From positions 48,684,001-48,748,000 of the forward strand of contig NC_133397.1 of assembly GCF_047511655.1 (NCBI RefSeq): a stretch of 64,000 nt of DNA, given 5' to 3'. This DNA is from Castor canadensis (lineage: Eukaryota; Chordata; Mammalia; Rodentia; Castoridae). Positions 50,610 to 62,080 of the stretch are shown here, piece after piece (the stretch's first letter is position 1; each line of letters begins with the position of its first letter). The position numbers and the translations under genes were made by a program. The notes under the pieces were generated by a model. It had not been told where the DNA came from. It ran no database searches and saw nothing but the letters and a program-made list of their open reading frames with translations.

Positions 50610-50795
50610 AAGTAGCCTGAGACAGTGGGAAAGACGTGAGCTCTAGAGCCAGGACCACTTTGTACATATTCTGCTTTTAGTTTCTGCCTGTGCTTCATGT
50701 CATTGGGAATAGCTTACTTTACTTCTCAAAGCGTCACCTTGTTTATAAAATATAGACAGCATTTCATAGTGGTGGTCAATAAATATTAGATTGTT
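50610..50795 (+). repeat. MIR
   Basis: GTGAGCTCTAGAGCCAGGAC near 50637 followed by TTACTTTACTTCTCAAAGCG and AATAAATATTAGATTG. This is the MIR order from the 5' tRNA-related part to the 3' LINE-like tail. Confidence 0.65.
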
Positions 50796-51976
50796 TGCTT
50801 GTTCCAGAGAGAAAATAATTGAGCATCTAATTTTATATTGGTTTGACAGTTGGATAGCCATCTCTTTCACCTCTTAGCTGCTTATTTTGTCATTTTAATC
50901 TCAGTGACTAAGAAGGTAATAAGTCTCATATATAAGTCATTATCATTAATGATATGTAAAGAGGATTTGACATCACAGAATCAAAAAAATGAGAGGTGAA
51001 GAGCTCTCAGTGGACTGCAGTCTTGGTTAGGGCTCTATACTGTTGGTTCTGACAGCTTTCGTATGAATCACCATGGGCATGATAGTTTCTCAAAGAAGAA
51101 AGAAGCACTTAAATATGCTTTGAATGTACCCAGAATTTTACAATTTCAAGCTCACTTAGTCCTGGAACTCAGTTGCCTACTATGTGGGTATTAAGCCAAT
51201 ATTTCACATTTAGCTGTATTATTTCGCACATTGTAGAAATTGACTCAGAATGGCATGGGTGGCAAGGCGGTACTGAAACAATTGGGATCCACAATCTTGT
51301 TTTATGAAGTTTAGATTTATCTGTAATTTGGAAGCAGGTTTTTCTGTATTGTCAAGAATCAGAGCTAAAATTATCTATGATTTAAACAAAAGGAGTTCTT
51401 CGAAGAATTGTCTTTTTTTTTTTCTAGGAGGTTGGAGGAAGAGGGGATATAGATGACTTTTGCTTGAATCTTCAGAATCTAGGATCCAGGCCAAACAGGG
51501 ATTGAACTACCTCTTAAAATTTTTATTATTCTGCTCTCTAGGAACCCCTTGAAAAGAGACTAATGCACTTTTAATGACTGGATATTAAAGAGTATTTATT
51601 TCAAGTATAAAAAGTTGCTGTTGAAATGGTTTTTTTTTTCTGCCTTGTCTCAATTCTGGCATAGAAGGAACAAAGCCTAATAACTGAAAATAGAACAACC
51701 AAAAATAGTCTCTTCTCATAAATGTGACCTGATCATTGATGGCTCAGATTTAGTAGGGGAGCCATAACTCATGCACTGAAAACTTGAGAGACAAGGTATG
51801 CGGTCAATAGCAGGATATAGCAGGTAGGTAGAGGAACCAGACCTGTCAATAAGGCTGGACAGACACAGAGACCAGGAGTGGCTGATAGGAAGTGATCTTG
51901 AACACTCTGATAGAAGACTCTGGATAAGTACACTGTTGTAGGGGGAAAAAAATCACCATTCATATATGAATACATA

Positions 51977-52185
51977 GTGAAGAGTACAGGCTCTGAGGAC
52001 AGGCAAGTTTGAATCCTGGCTTCTCCTCTTGCTACTTGTATGACCTTGAGTAAGTTATATAACCTCATTGGGCTTTCATTTTCTCAATTGTAAGAAAAGG
52101 ATGGTAATAATTGTTTCCTTACAAATATTGTACAAAGAGAGCCAATGTAAGTAAATTATTTAGGTTGATATCTATGCATAATAAG
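51977..52185 (+). repeat. MIR, nearly full length
   Basis: AGAGTACAGGCTCTGAGGAC near 51981, GCAAGTTTGAATCCTGGCTT, GACCTTGAGTAAGTTATATA near 52041, TTCATTTTCTCAATTGTAAG and GGATGGTAATAATTG match MIR across most of its length. Confidence 0.85.
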
Positions 52186-52349
52186 TTCTACACAAATGTC
52201 TATTTTGAATCATCAGTATTTTCCATGGATTGTCATGTTGCTTTATAAACTATAGATAAGGATCAATGACAACATATGTGAAAGTCTTTACCAGGATGAT
52301 AATTATATAGTGCAAAAATTTCATGGTTTATATTTAGCTGTATGATTCA

Positions 52350-53480
52350 TTTTGAGTTAAATGGTGTGAAGATGTAAAGTTAGTGTCTATGATAACTTTT
52401 TTTGGGAGGGGCATGTAGATAGCCAGTTGTCTCCACACCATATGTTTCAAAGATATTCTTACTGTATTCAACTGACTTTCCTATAAAGATCAATAGGTTA
52501 TATTTGTGTGGAAATATAATCTCAGAAATACATTTGCTCTCTATTCAGTTTCATTGGTATAGGTGCCTGTTCTTTTGCTAATTCCACACTAATTTGTTAT
52601 TGTAGCTTTAGAACAATTATAGATATTGAGTTGTGTGAGACCTCCAATTTGTTATATTTCAGTATTGTGTGGCTATTCTGGGTCTTTTGTTTTACTACCT
52701 AGTTAATAGAATCAATTATTGATATCTATAAAAGATTTTTCTGGAATTTTTATTGAGATTTAATTGAATCGTTAGATCAAGTTGGAGAGAATTGATGTTT
52801 TAACAGTATTGAGTCTTCTAGTCCATGAACAAAGAATATTTCTCTATTGAGATCTTTGATTTATTGGGCTTGGTGGAGTAACTCAAGCAGTAGAGCACCT
52901 GCATAACAAGTGGGAGGCCCTGAGTTCAAACTCCAGTACCATAAGCAACAAAAGAAATTATTAGATATTTGATTTCTTTCATTAGAGTTTTGTAATTTCC
53001 CACCTAAAGACCTACTTTGTTAGATTTATATGTAGGTCAGATCTGCTTTTTTGGTTGTTATTGTGAATAGTATTATTTTTAAACCCCAAATTCCAATTGT
53101 TCATTGCTAAATAATAGACTTTTTTTGTATATCAACCTTGTATCCTCTGAACTTGCAATATTTACTGACTAGTTATCATTTCAGAAAGTTTTTATTTGTT
53201 TGTTGTTGATTCTTTGGGATTTTTTACATAGACAATTGCATCATCCACCAGTGAAGGCAGTGCTATTTCTTTCCTTCTAAGTTGTGTAATTTTTATTTCC
53301 TTGTCTTGTCTTATTGTACAAACTAGGACTTCCAGTATGATGTTGAATATGAATTGGGAGTGGGGAGTTGGGCATTCTTGCCTTATTCTGGGTCTTAGAG
53401 GCAAAGGGTTCAATTTCTTATTACTAAATATGATGTTAATTTTAGGGATTTTTTGGCATTGCTGAACCATGACAATGTGT
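52350..53480 (-). mobile_element. Old L1 ORF2 fragment
   Basis: Antisense L1 text includes ATAGCCAGTTGTCTCCACAC near 52420, GTGTGGCTATTCTGGGTCTT near 52667, TTTATTGAGATTTAATTGAA near 52748, ATAGACAATTGCATCATCCA near 53228, GGACTTCCAGTATGATGTTG near 53326 and GGGCATTCTTGCCTTATTCT near 53370. A later ID SINE interrupts it at 52864. Divergence is greater than in the other L1 blocks. Confidence 0.8.
52864..52960 (+). repeat. ID-type SINE inside the old L1
   Basis: GGGCTTGGTGGAGTAACTCA, AGCAGTAGAGCACCTGCATA, CAAGTGGGAGGCCCTGAG and CTCCAGTACCATAAGC give a complete ID-like unit. L1 text (GAGATCTTTGATTT before, TATTTGATTTCTTTCATTAG after) continues around it. Confidence 0.85.
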
Positions 53481-53619
53481 CTGTCCTTTCCCTTATTGGA
53501 TAAGCTACCTACCGACTATAGGGGATGATAGATAGTTCAAGTTACGTTCTCACCATCAGGGGATGAAAGTCCTCACTGCTCTATGTGCTCACCAACAATG
53601 GGTATTGCATAACTTAAGT

Positions 53620-54480
53620 TTTTTTTTTTTGTTGTTGATATGGTAGGTATAATCTAGTATTTCTTTTAGGCTTTGATTTCCTTTCTGGATGCCAATGAAG
53701 CATATTATATTTTAAAATATTTTTTTGTATTATTTCTCTTCTTTCAAAACACTGATACATGTGTGTTTTCCTTTTTCCCCAAACTCCTTTTTGGGTGACA
53801 TACTCAATTCTGTCCACTTTGGTTTTGATTGTGAGTTTAGTTGTATTCATGCCACTAATTCTCTTTCTAGTATGTTTCTCATTTCAGCAGTATTTTGCTA
53901 GATTATTTTTTCATTAATTCAGTTTGAAACTTGTTTCTCCTTTTATGGGCTTTTCTATCTAAAATTTCTCTGCAGTTTTGGTGAACAATTTGCCTGAATT
54001 TTCTTCTGTTTCATTGGATGTTTATGTTTCTTCAACTATTGCTAATGGGGCTCATGGAATGTGAACTGGGACAATCTAAAGTTTTGGTTTGGACTTCTGC
54101 TTCAAAACACCTCTGACCAAATAGGTTATTTTCTTTACCTGGCTGATTTGTCTTTCCTTAGTTTTTAGCCTTTAACAGGTGTTGTGATGCATAGAAAAGT
54201 TGCCAGTGGCAATATCTGTGTAATCTCCTGGTCTTGTTGCTTTTCCTCTGGCAGTCTCCCTCTTGAAGGTTAAGTCAGATATACACTGAGTGAGGATGTG
54301 ATAAGGGGTTCTGTTTCAGCTATTTCTTACACGACAGTCTGGTTTGTTCTGAATCTTTACTGCCTCTAGTCATAGTGCATGTGACTACCACCCAGTGCCT
54401 CTCTGCCAACCCCTGATACAGACATACACCTCTTTTACTGGTCACCCCAGTCATTGGATGGGCCTCTCTTTGGAGACTTA
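53620..54480 (-). repeat. Possible further L1-derived sequence
   Basis: AT-rich text such as CTCATTTCAGCAGTATTTTG and TTTCTCTGCAGTTTTGGTG is reminiscent of old L1 5' regions in antisense. It follows the L1 block directly, but I cannot align it with confidence. Confidence 0.25.
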
Positions 54481-57400
54481 GTCTGTCCAGCTTTTAGGGA
54501 AACATATTTTATTTTATAGATGAGAATGTATGAGTGGTAATGTCACTCTCATTGTTTAGGTGTGCTTCACAGTTTGCATTTTGGAGTTGTCAGTGTCTGA
54601 GTTTCTTCCATCTTTAATGTTTTGGTTCGTTTTGATTGATTTTGAAGTAGGAGAATCCCTTTGCATACCCATTTTTAACTGGAAGTCCTGACATAAATTT
54701 TGGTGCTTTAAAATAAATGTTGTGTTGGAAAGTAAAAATAAGTAGATAATAGATTGATCTCACTTTTTTTATCCATATGCGCTGATGTCATGTAAAGAGA
54801 GCCAGTATTGATTAGGTGCTTTCTTCCCAAAGGTATAAATGTCTCGAATGAGAGGGAAAGATTTTTCTATATTGAGTAAAACCAAATAGCTCAAGATAAT
54901 GATGCTCTATCTAAAAGCTTAATGTGGTATATCAGTTGTCCAAGGACTAAAGCATGTGATATATAGTTATTTTATTAATGACACATGAAAATCATGGGAA
55001 ACATCTGAACATACATCTGTAAATGTGATTTGCCAGTTGTTTTTGTTATTCATACTTATCTCATTCTTAATTGGGTTTGCCTGATTGGTTTTATTAAAAT
55101 ATGTGCATACTTTAAGGATCATAGGGAAGTCAGTTAATGGGAAAGCATCATTAAATTTGTTTTACAGACTCTCCGTTGTTCCTGCTGAGGCTCAGAAACA
55201 TATGGTATCTTGTTTGATACAACATCTTGTGTGAAAACTCTTGCTGAGAAACCAAAACAAAAGCAACAAAAAATAAGGATAAACGTAGCAACATAAAACT
55301 TTCCTCAGTCAAAATGTTCTTAATTAATTTAAACAAATATATTAGACATTTTGAATGTAGATATAGTGCTAAATGTCCTCTATTTATGAGAAGAGTTTAA
55401 AAAAAAGTTGAAAATGGAAACTGTAACCTAGATTTTAGAGTAATATCGAATATATAAATAGAATAACTAGTTCTCTAAATTTTTAAAATTAAAAATAACC
55501 ATTTAGTTAATACACAGCAAAAGGAATAACCATTGTAGGAAATTAGAAAATACAAAATAAGAAAATTCAAGAAAACGAAAACATCATCTTCTAACATGTT
55601 CGTATACATTTTTCCAGATCCATTTCTATGTACATATATGTCTGTTTTAAAAAACAAATTAAGAACATATCCAAATGCTGTTTTGTAGTCTGTTATTATA
55701 GTTAATAATCACCAGCATTATTATATTATCACTATGTGAATAAATTTGTATGCTCACCTATCAGTTCATTTCAAGTTTTAATAATTATCTCTAATATTTC
55801 CTTTAATATGTTTGTCCAATGTGGACTCTACCTTAGGACTACTCTTTTTATTTAGTTTTTATGTTCCTTATATTTTTGTTCCCCCAGCACAGTTCCTGCC
55901 TTTTTTCCTATATCACTTAGTCACTAAAGATGCTGAGCAAGTTGTCCTGTTTTCATATTTAATATTATATTTTTCTGAAGTAGTATTTAACTTCTTGAAT
56001 CACTAAAAGTTCACTTCTTATGAGGCTTAGAGAGGACCAGAGGCAACAGCAGAGGGAAAGTAGACAAATATATATTACTTAAATGAGAAAATCCTTTTAT
56101 TCGTCTGTTATTTTTGCCACAGATTATACAAATCTCATCTTTCCTTGCTCTTTCAACTATTTATGCTTGTTTCCTGTGGAACAATCTGAACCCTTCTTGC
56201 TTTGCCAGGTTATCTCCTCATTCTTCAGCTCCCTCCCCCTGGCTGTTCATCCTTCTTAGTGAGCTTAAAGATTTTTGTATTTCCTAAACAGAGTGACTGT
56301 ACAGAATTCTTTTACTTTTCTTGAGTAATATCTTAACTTTACTTTTATTCCATATTAGCAAATATTTTTCTTTCCTGTTCCTTTTTCATCTGTTTTGTAA
56401 ATGTCCAGTGACCATTGTACATCAGGCTTAATGCTAGATTATTGAGTAGATAAAACTTAGATATTGTCCTTGCCTTCATGGGCCTAAAATCTAGTAGAGG
56501 CAGAAATAATCACAATGCAATGAGGTTAATGTAATAGAGACAAGTGTGACCATCTCTTGTAGCAAGGAGTAGAGACTGATCAACCATACAGGGAAGAGGA
56601 AAAGCTTCTCCATTCAGAAGACAGATGGGATTTGCCAGATAAAAAAGATGGAAAGTCTATGGTGGGGTAGAGGGAGCCAGTATGCATGGGAACAGCATGG
56701 TGGTCAGAAGTCAAGATCTATTCTGAGATGTTAGTGTTCTTGGAACATCTCTTTTCTTACATGTGAGAATATTTGTCAGTATGGCACAAATACCTCCTTT
56801 CATGATTTGTGTGACTGTTTTCTACTTAATCTTGAACTCCACTATCATATTCTTTTCTTAAAGGACTGTTAAACCAGGTATCCTTTTTGTGCTGAAAATG
56901 TTTTGTTTTTATGAAACCAAACTTGTGTAATATAAGGAAAAATGCTAAACTAGTAACAACATAACAGAATAACATGATCACTTGTAGCAGTTAATGAAGT
57001 AAGATATGCTAAAAATGGCTTACTTTTATAATGATTCTGAAGAAAGACAAATGTACTTTGAAGAATAAACTAGGACAGAAAACCACATAGATGGAGTGGC
57101 TATTTGTTTCCCAGAAACTTGTCACTTAATATTCCTTTCATTGCAGATAGCTTAGCAGATTAGTCATTTCTGAGAAGGCAGTTTGTGCTTCATTATTTCT
57201 CCTTAGTATCTGAATGGTGTTTTGGAAGACCACACGTCAGAAATGTCAGTGTGCTTAATGATAGGACAAGCTATAAATGGATTGACTAAAAGCTCAGTAA
57301 GACTGGCCTTACTTAATAGAATAACAATAGAAGTTGGTCTCTATTGATATGTTCTTTTCCTTTGTCTCCTCATTACCAAAATAGCATATAATGATATTTT

Positions 57401-58518
57401 CTATAAATTCAGAGAGAAAATATACAGGTGGTCAAAAGATGTAGTCTCTTGATTGACTGTTAAATAGCTCCTCCATTGCCACCAAAGCCTCTGGCTCCTA
57501 CCACTTAAAGCTATATTTGGCTCACTGGATTGGATCATCTCCCCTCTCTTTTCAAAACAAATTCCCATTTCGTAAAACAAAACACATTTAAGGTTCAAAT
57601 TTGCTTTATGTTCTCTTCCTCTTTGCTCCTCTGATCTTATTTCCTGGTATACCCATAACAAGGAGTAGCCAAACAGAAATATCTGAGGTAGGTTGGGACT
57701 CATAGGTGACTACTCAAGAATAGAATCAACCTGTGTAAGGTTTCTCTTGTCACTTAAAATTATCAGTTGCCCAGACATTTTGGTCTATCATGAATTTGTG
57801 TACCACATACACAATTACTGCATAGTGAATGTGTATTTAATTGGCTTCCTTCCACTTACCCTACTTAACAGAGAAACTTATTAATCCCCATTTTCTCTGT
57901 ACAACATACTATCTGTTGTTCAGAGCACTCAGTATCCTTGCAGCTAGCAGGATTCTTTTTAGTGTGGTAACACAGGTGTCCTTGTAGTTGAGTGTGTTCT
58001 TACCAGAGTTAGCCAGTGTTCTCAAACCTCCTATGTCACTGGCACTTATTAATGTAATTTTGGAATTTAATGAAAAAGTATATTGCTGATAAATCATAGT
58101 TGTAAATTGAGTTATTTTTCTATGAAAAGCAAATCAAATACTATGAAAAGTTTCAATGAAGATATGATGTTTAATGAAAATTGCTGTCAGATTAGAGGTG
58201 GGAAAGAAAATGGTAAAATATTTGGAAACAGTCATAAAAGTCTATAATGAATTTGCTAAGTTATATGTTTCTTATTCCACTTTAAAATTTTAGGTGTTTT
58301 TAACTTCTCACTATACTTTAAAGAGAAAGTGAAACTAGAAGATGTAGGTAAAGCAGTTTGTTGGTTTTTGCAAGCATTATACTGTAGTTTATCATAAAAG
58401 GTCCTTGATTACATTTATTACTTTAAAAAGGATTTTCAAATTAAAATTTCTTTGAAATTTTAGACATTTAAGGCATGCAGTGTGATGTTTTGATCCTTAG
58501 CTTTAAAAGATAACTGAC

Positions 58519-58820
58519 CTTTTTTTTTTTTTGGTGGTACTATGGTTTGAACTTGGTTTCACGCAGGCTCTCTACTGCTTCAGCCACACCTCCAGCCATT
58601 TCTTGTTTCTGATTATTTTTGAGATGGGATCTTACTTTTTGCCTCTTGTCTTATGCTTCCTGCTATAGCTGGGATGACAAATGCATGCCACCATGCCCAG
58701 ATATTGGTTGAGATTGGGGTCTAGTGAACACTCTGGGTGGGATGACCTTGAACCACGATCTTCCTGATCTTAACCTAAGTAGGTAAGATTATAGGCATGA
58801 GCCACCAGCACCTGGCTAAC
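58519..58820 (-). repeat. Composite ID-like plus B1-like SINE
   Basis: A T run, then GGTGGTACTATGGTTTGAAC and GGCTCTCTACTGCTTCAGCC (ID-like in reverse), then TTTTTGAGATGGGATCTTAC, ATGCATGCCACCATGCCC, TGGTTGAGATTGGGGTC and TTATAGGCATGAGCCACCAG (two B1-like segments). Same order as at 9229-9567. Confidence 0.85.
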
Positions 58821-59664
58821 AACAGACTAACTCTTATTATGCATTACCTTAGACAGAATACTTATAAAGGTTCTGAAATACAAGACTCCTTGTTTTGATA
58901 TGCAATCATGCAAGAGGAGTAGGCTCTGCAAGAAGCCCTGGGCTGGATCACTTAACTTTCATAAAAGGATGAATTCTAGACCTAGTCAGGGAAGGAGATA
59001 TGCAGGTCCTCTAGCTATTAGAAAACCCATCATGGAAAATTGAACCGTGGAGAGGTAATTGTCTTTGTAAATCTGTTTTCCTGTCACGTAATATTCAGGA
59101 GCATATCAGCCACATTTTCCCACCCATTGGTAACAAGTGTAGCTTGAATCTCCAATATGAGATGTGACTGGGAAATAAAGAGATAGATTTAACCAATATA
59201 CCAGAATTTAGACATACAAATGAGCTTTCTTTTTTAAAATAATGACATAGGTGGTTCAACAATTATTTCAAAGATTCTGTTTTATTCAAAATCATTTTTG
59301 GAACTCATTTGAAATCACTTTCAAAGACAGTTTGCTTTCTTTGTGTGAATGCCAGCTGAATTGCTTCAGTAACATACCTGATTTTAAACCAATGGTAGCT
59401 TTATCTATCTTGATTTACCATTTTGGTTCCAAATAGCTGTGCTACCTACCCATAAGTGCCAAGGTTTTCCATTGGTAGGATGTTAGAAGGATGCATTTCT
59501 TGCCTAAAAGACAGCCCAAAAATAAATTTCAGAAAGTCTTCAGCAATGATAGTACCACTAAAGTAAACATAAGTCATTGAAGGGGGTGAATGTTTTGAAG
59601 AGGAGAGTGTTTATTTGGATATGTAAACAGTTTATTTAAAAAGTTGGTCAGTCATAGTTTTCTA

Positions 59665-59850
59665 GGGAGATGTCAGCAAACCTTTTCTGTAATCAGGTAA
59701 TATTTAAGACATTGCATTTTGTAAATCTCTGTCACCACTCCTCCCTTCTGTGCAAAAGCAGGCAGACAGTACATAAATGAACACACATGACTTTATTTAT
59801 AAGCACAGGCAGCAGGGCTAATTTGGCCCATGGACCATAGTATGTCACTA
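59665..59850 (-). mobile_element. hAT-Charlie-type MER element
   Basis: GTCAGCAAACCTTTTCTGTA at 59672, AGACATTGCATTTTGTAAAT, TGACTTTATTTATAAGCACA near 59789 and GGCTAATTTGGCCCATGGAC near 59815 match a common non-autonomous hAT element in reverse. Confidence 0.65.
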
Positions 59851-61249
59851 TTGTGTTATTCATTTCCAAAAAGCAAATTGCTCTCAATTGCTTGATCTCT
59901 AGTTTATATACTGCAAGCATACATCAGAAGGATTGCTTCCATCTTTCATATAGTAATTATCATTTTGCAGGGCAGCTACTTGGATTAGAGAAAAAAATTG
60001 GTCAAATGTGTGATTATAAACTAATATTCTTAGCTAGTACTAAGACATAAGTCTATTTGTATTTAATCAGTTCAAAATACCTCTATATTATTCTGATCAC
60101 CACTATTGTTGTTCCTTCTGACAATACACACCTGGAATGGCTATATTGTGGGATATAAAAAGATGCGAGTGGACAGTGTTTCTCTTATCCTAATGATCCT
60201 ATAGGATCCACCTTAGCTGTTTAGAGGCATCTTTGGGTTTCTGGCTGGTTTTTCCTATATTCTTCTCTCCATCCCTCCCTCTTCCTTCTCTTCTTCCTCT
60301 ATTTAATAGCTTTGTTAAGATATAATTCAAGTGTCATTAAATTCACCCATTTAAATTGTACAGTTCAGTGGTCTTTAGAATATATTCTCAGAGTTGTATG
60401 GCCATCACCACAAATGATTTTAGAACATTGTTATCTACCTAAAATAGTTTGCATGTAACCCTGTACCCATTCATACTAACTTTTGAGCTTCCTCTGCAAC
60501 CTCATAGAAGCCACATATCTGCTTTCTGTCTGTCTTCATTTTCTTACTCCAGACATTTCAGACAAATGGTGTCATACAATATAAGGTCTTTTGTAACTGT
60601 CATTGTTTCAATTAGCATTGTTTTGAAGGATTAGCCATTTTTCATTTTATGTCAGTACCATGTTCTTTTTATTGGTGAGTAATATATTATTGTATGCATA
60701 TACCAGGTTAAAAATCTGTTCATCAGTTGATGGACATTTAGGTTGCTTTGAATTTTGGCTATTCATGCACATTGCTACTGTGAACATTTGTATACAAATG
60801 TTTTTGGTTTTTTTGATAAATACCTAGAAGAGGAGTTGCTAGATCTTATATCAACATATGATCTGTGTTTAATATTTTCAGGAACTGCAGCTGTTTTCCA
60901 GAGTGGCAGCGTGATCTTGTGTTCTCACCAGTAGTCCATGAGGGGGCACGTTTTCCTCATCCTTGCCAAAGCTTGTAATTGATTATTACCTTAATGGTGG
61001 GTATCTCACCATGGTTTCCATTTGTATTTCCTTGATGGCTAATGTAGCCTAGCATCTTTCATGTGCTGGTAACCATTTGTGTATCTTTAGAGAAATGTCT
61101 ATTAAGTCTTTTTCCCATTTTGAAATTGCTTTGTGTTTTTAGTATTGAGTTAGAAATATTCTTTATTTATTCTAAATACATGTCCCTTATCAGATACACG
61201 GTTTACAAATATTTTTTTCCATTCTGTAGGTTGACTTTTTTCACTTTCT

Positions 61250-62080
61250 GATTTTTTAATGCAGAGCTTCATGCTTGCTGGGCAGACGCTCTACCACTTG
61301 GGCAGTGCCTCTGGTCCCCTCCCTGTTTAAATTTAGGATTCATTAGTAAATAGTACAAGGCGGTTTCATGTGAAATTCCATGTGCACATATAGTTGTTTT
61401 TAATCAAATTTACCCCCTCTATTATATTTCCTTGAACACCCTCCTTCTTCCCTGTCCTTTAAAAACAGTATTTGGTGTGTTTTGTATGCTAGCTTTATAG
61501 ATATATATGTAACATACTTTGGTCCTCTTTCCTAGTACACTCTCCATTTTCCCGCCCACTCCAGTTGATCCCCACCCCCATGGTGTCCCTTTTGCACTCA
61601 AGTTCAATGTTTTTGCTATTTTTTATAATTTGATTATAATTTGAGACCTAGATTCTGCATATGAATGAAAGCATGTTATTTGACTTTTTGATCTTGCCTT
61701 ATTTCACTCAATGTGATGAATTCCAGTTCCATACATTTTCCTGCAAATGAATTAATTTCATTATTTATGTTAAGTAATTTTCCATTGTATATATATTTCG
61801 CATTTTCTTTATCCATTCATTGACCGTTGGGGCATTGGGCATTTGGCAACTGCTTGGCTATTGGGAATAATTGCCTCACCCCTTTTTGCTTTAGCTATTT
61901 TTTGAGTAGGGTATCCTGGGAAGCTGGGATTATAATTGCACACCACCATGCCCAGTTTATTGGTTGAGCTGGGGGTCTCACTAACTTTTTGCCTGGGGTG
62001 GCCTTGAACTTCGATCCTCTCCATCTGTGCCCCATGAATAACTGGGATTATAGGTGTGAGCTACCACACCTGGCCCCTCT
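61250..62080 (-). repeat. Composite SINE split by a younger L1
   Basis: The ID-like part (GCTTCATGCTTGCTGGGCAG near 61265, CTCTACCACTTGGGCAGTGC) ends near 61318. The B1-like part begins near 61872 and includes GTATCCTGGGAAGCTGGG, GCACACCACCATGCCCAG, TGGTTGAGCTGGGGGTCTCA and GGATTATAGGTGTGAGCTAC. Together they equal the composite SINE seen elsewhere, interrupted in the middle. TTTTCACT on both outer sides suits a target duplication. Confidence 0.75.
61319..61870 (-). mobile_element. Younger L1 3' end nested in the SINE
   Basis: Antisense L1 3' UTR (a stretch of CT-rich text and GTCCCTTTTGCACTCAAGTT) followed by TTCACTCAATGTGATGAATT near 61703, TTTTCCATTGTATATATATT and CATTCATTGACCGTTGG near 61815. 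It is 5'-truncated at about 61868. Confidence 0.7.

Noticed and set aside
53192-53850. Minus-strand frames of 92 and 78 codons
   Set aside because: The first is broken L1 ORF2; the second is AT-rich sequence beside it. Stops and indels interrupt any longer frame.
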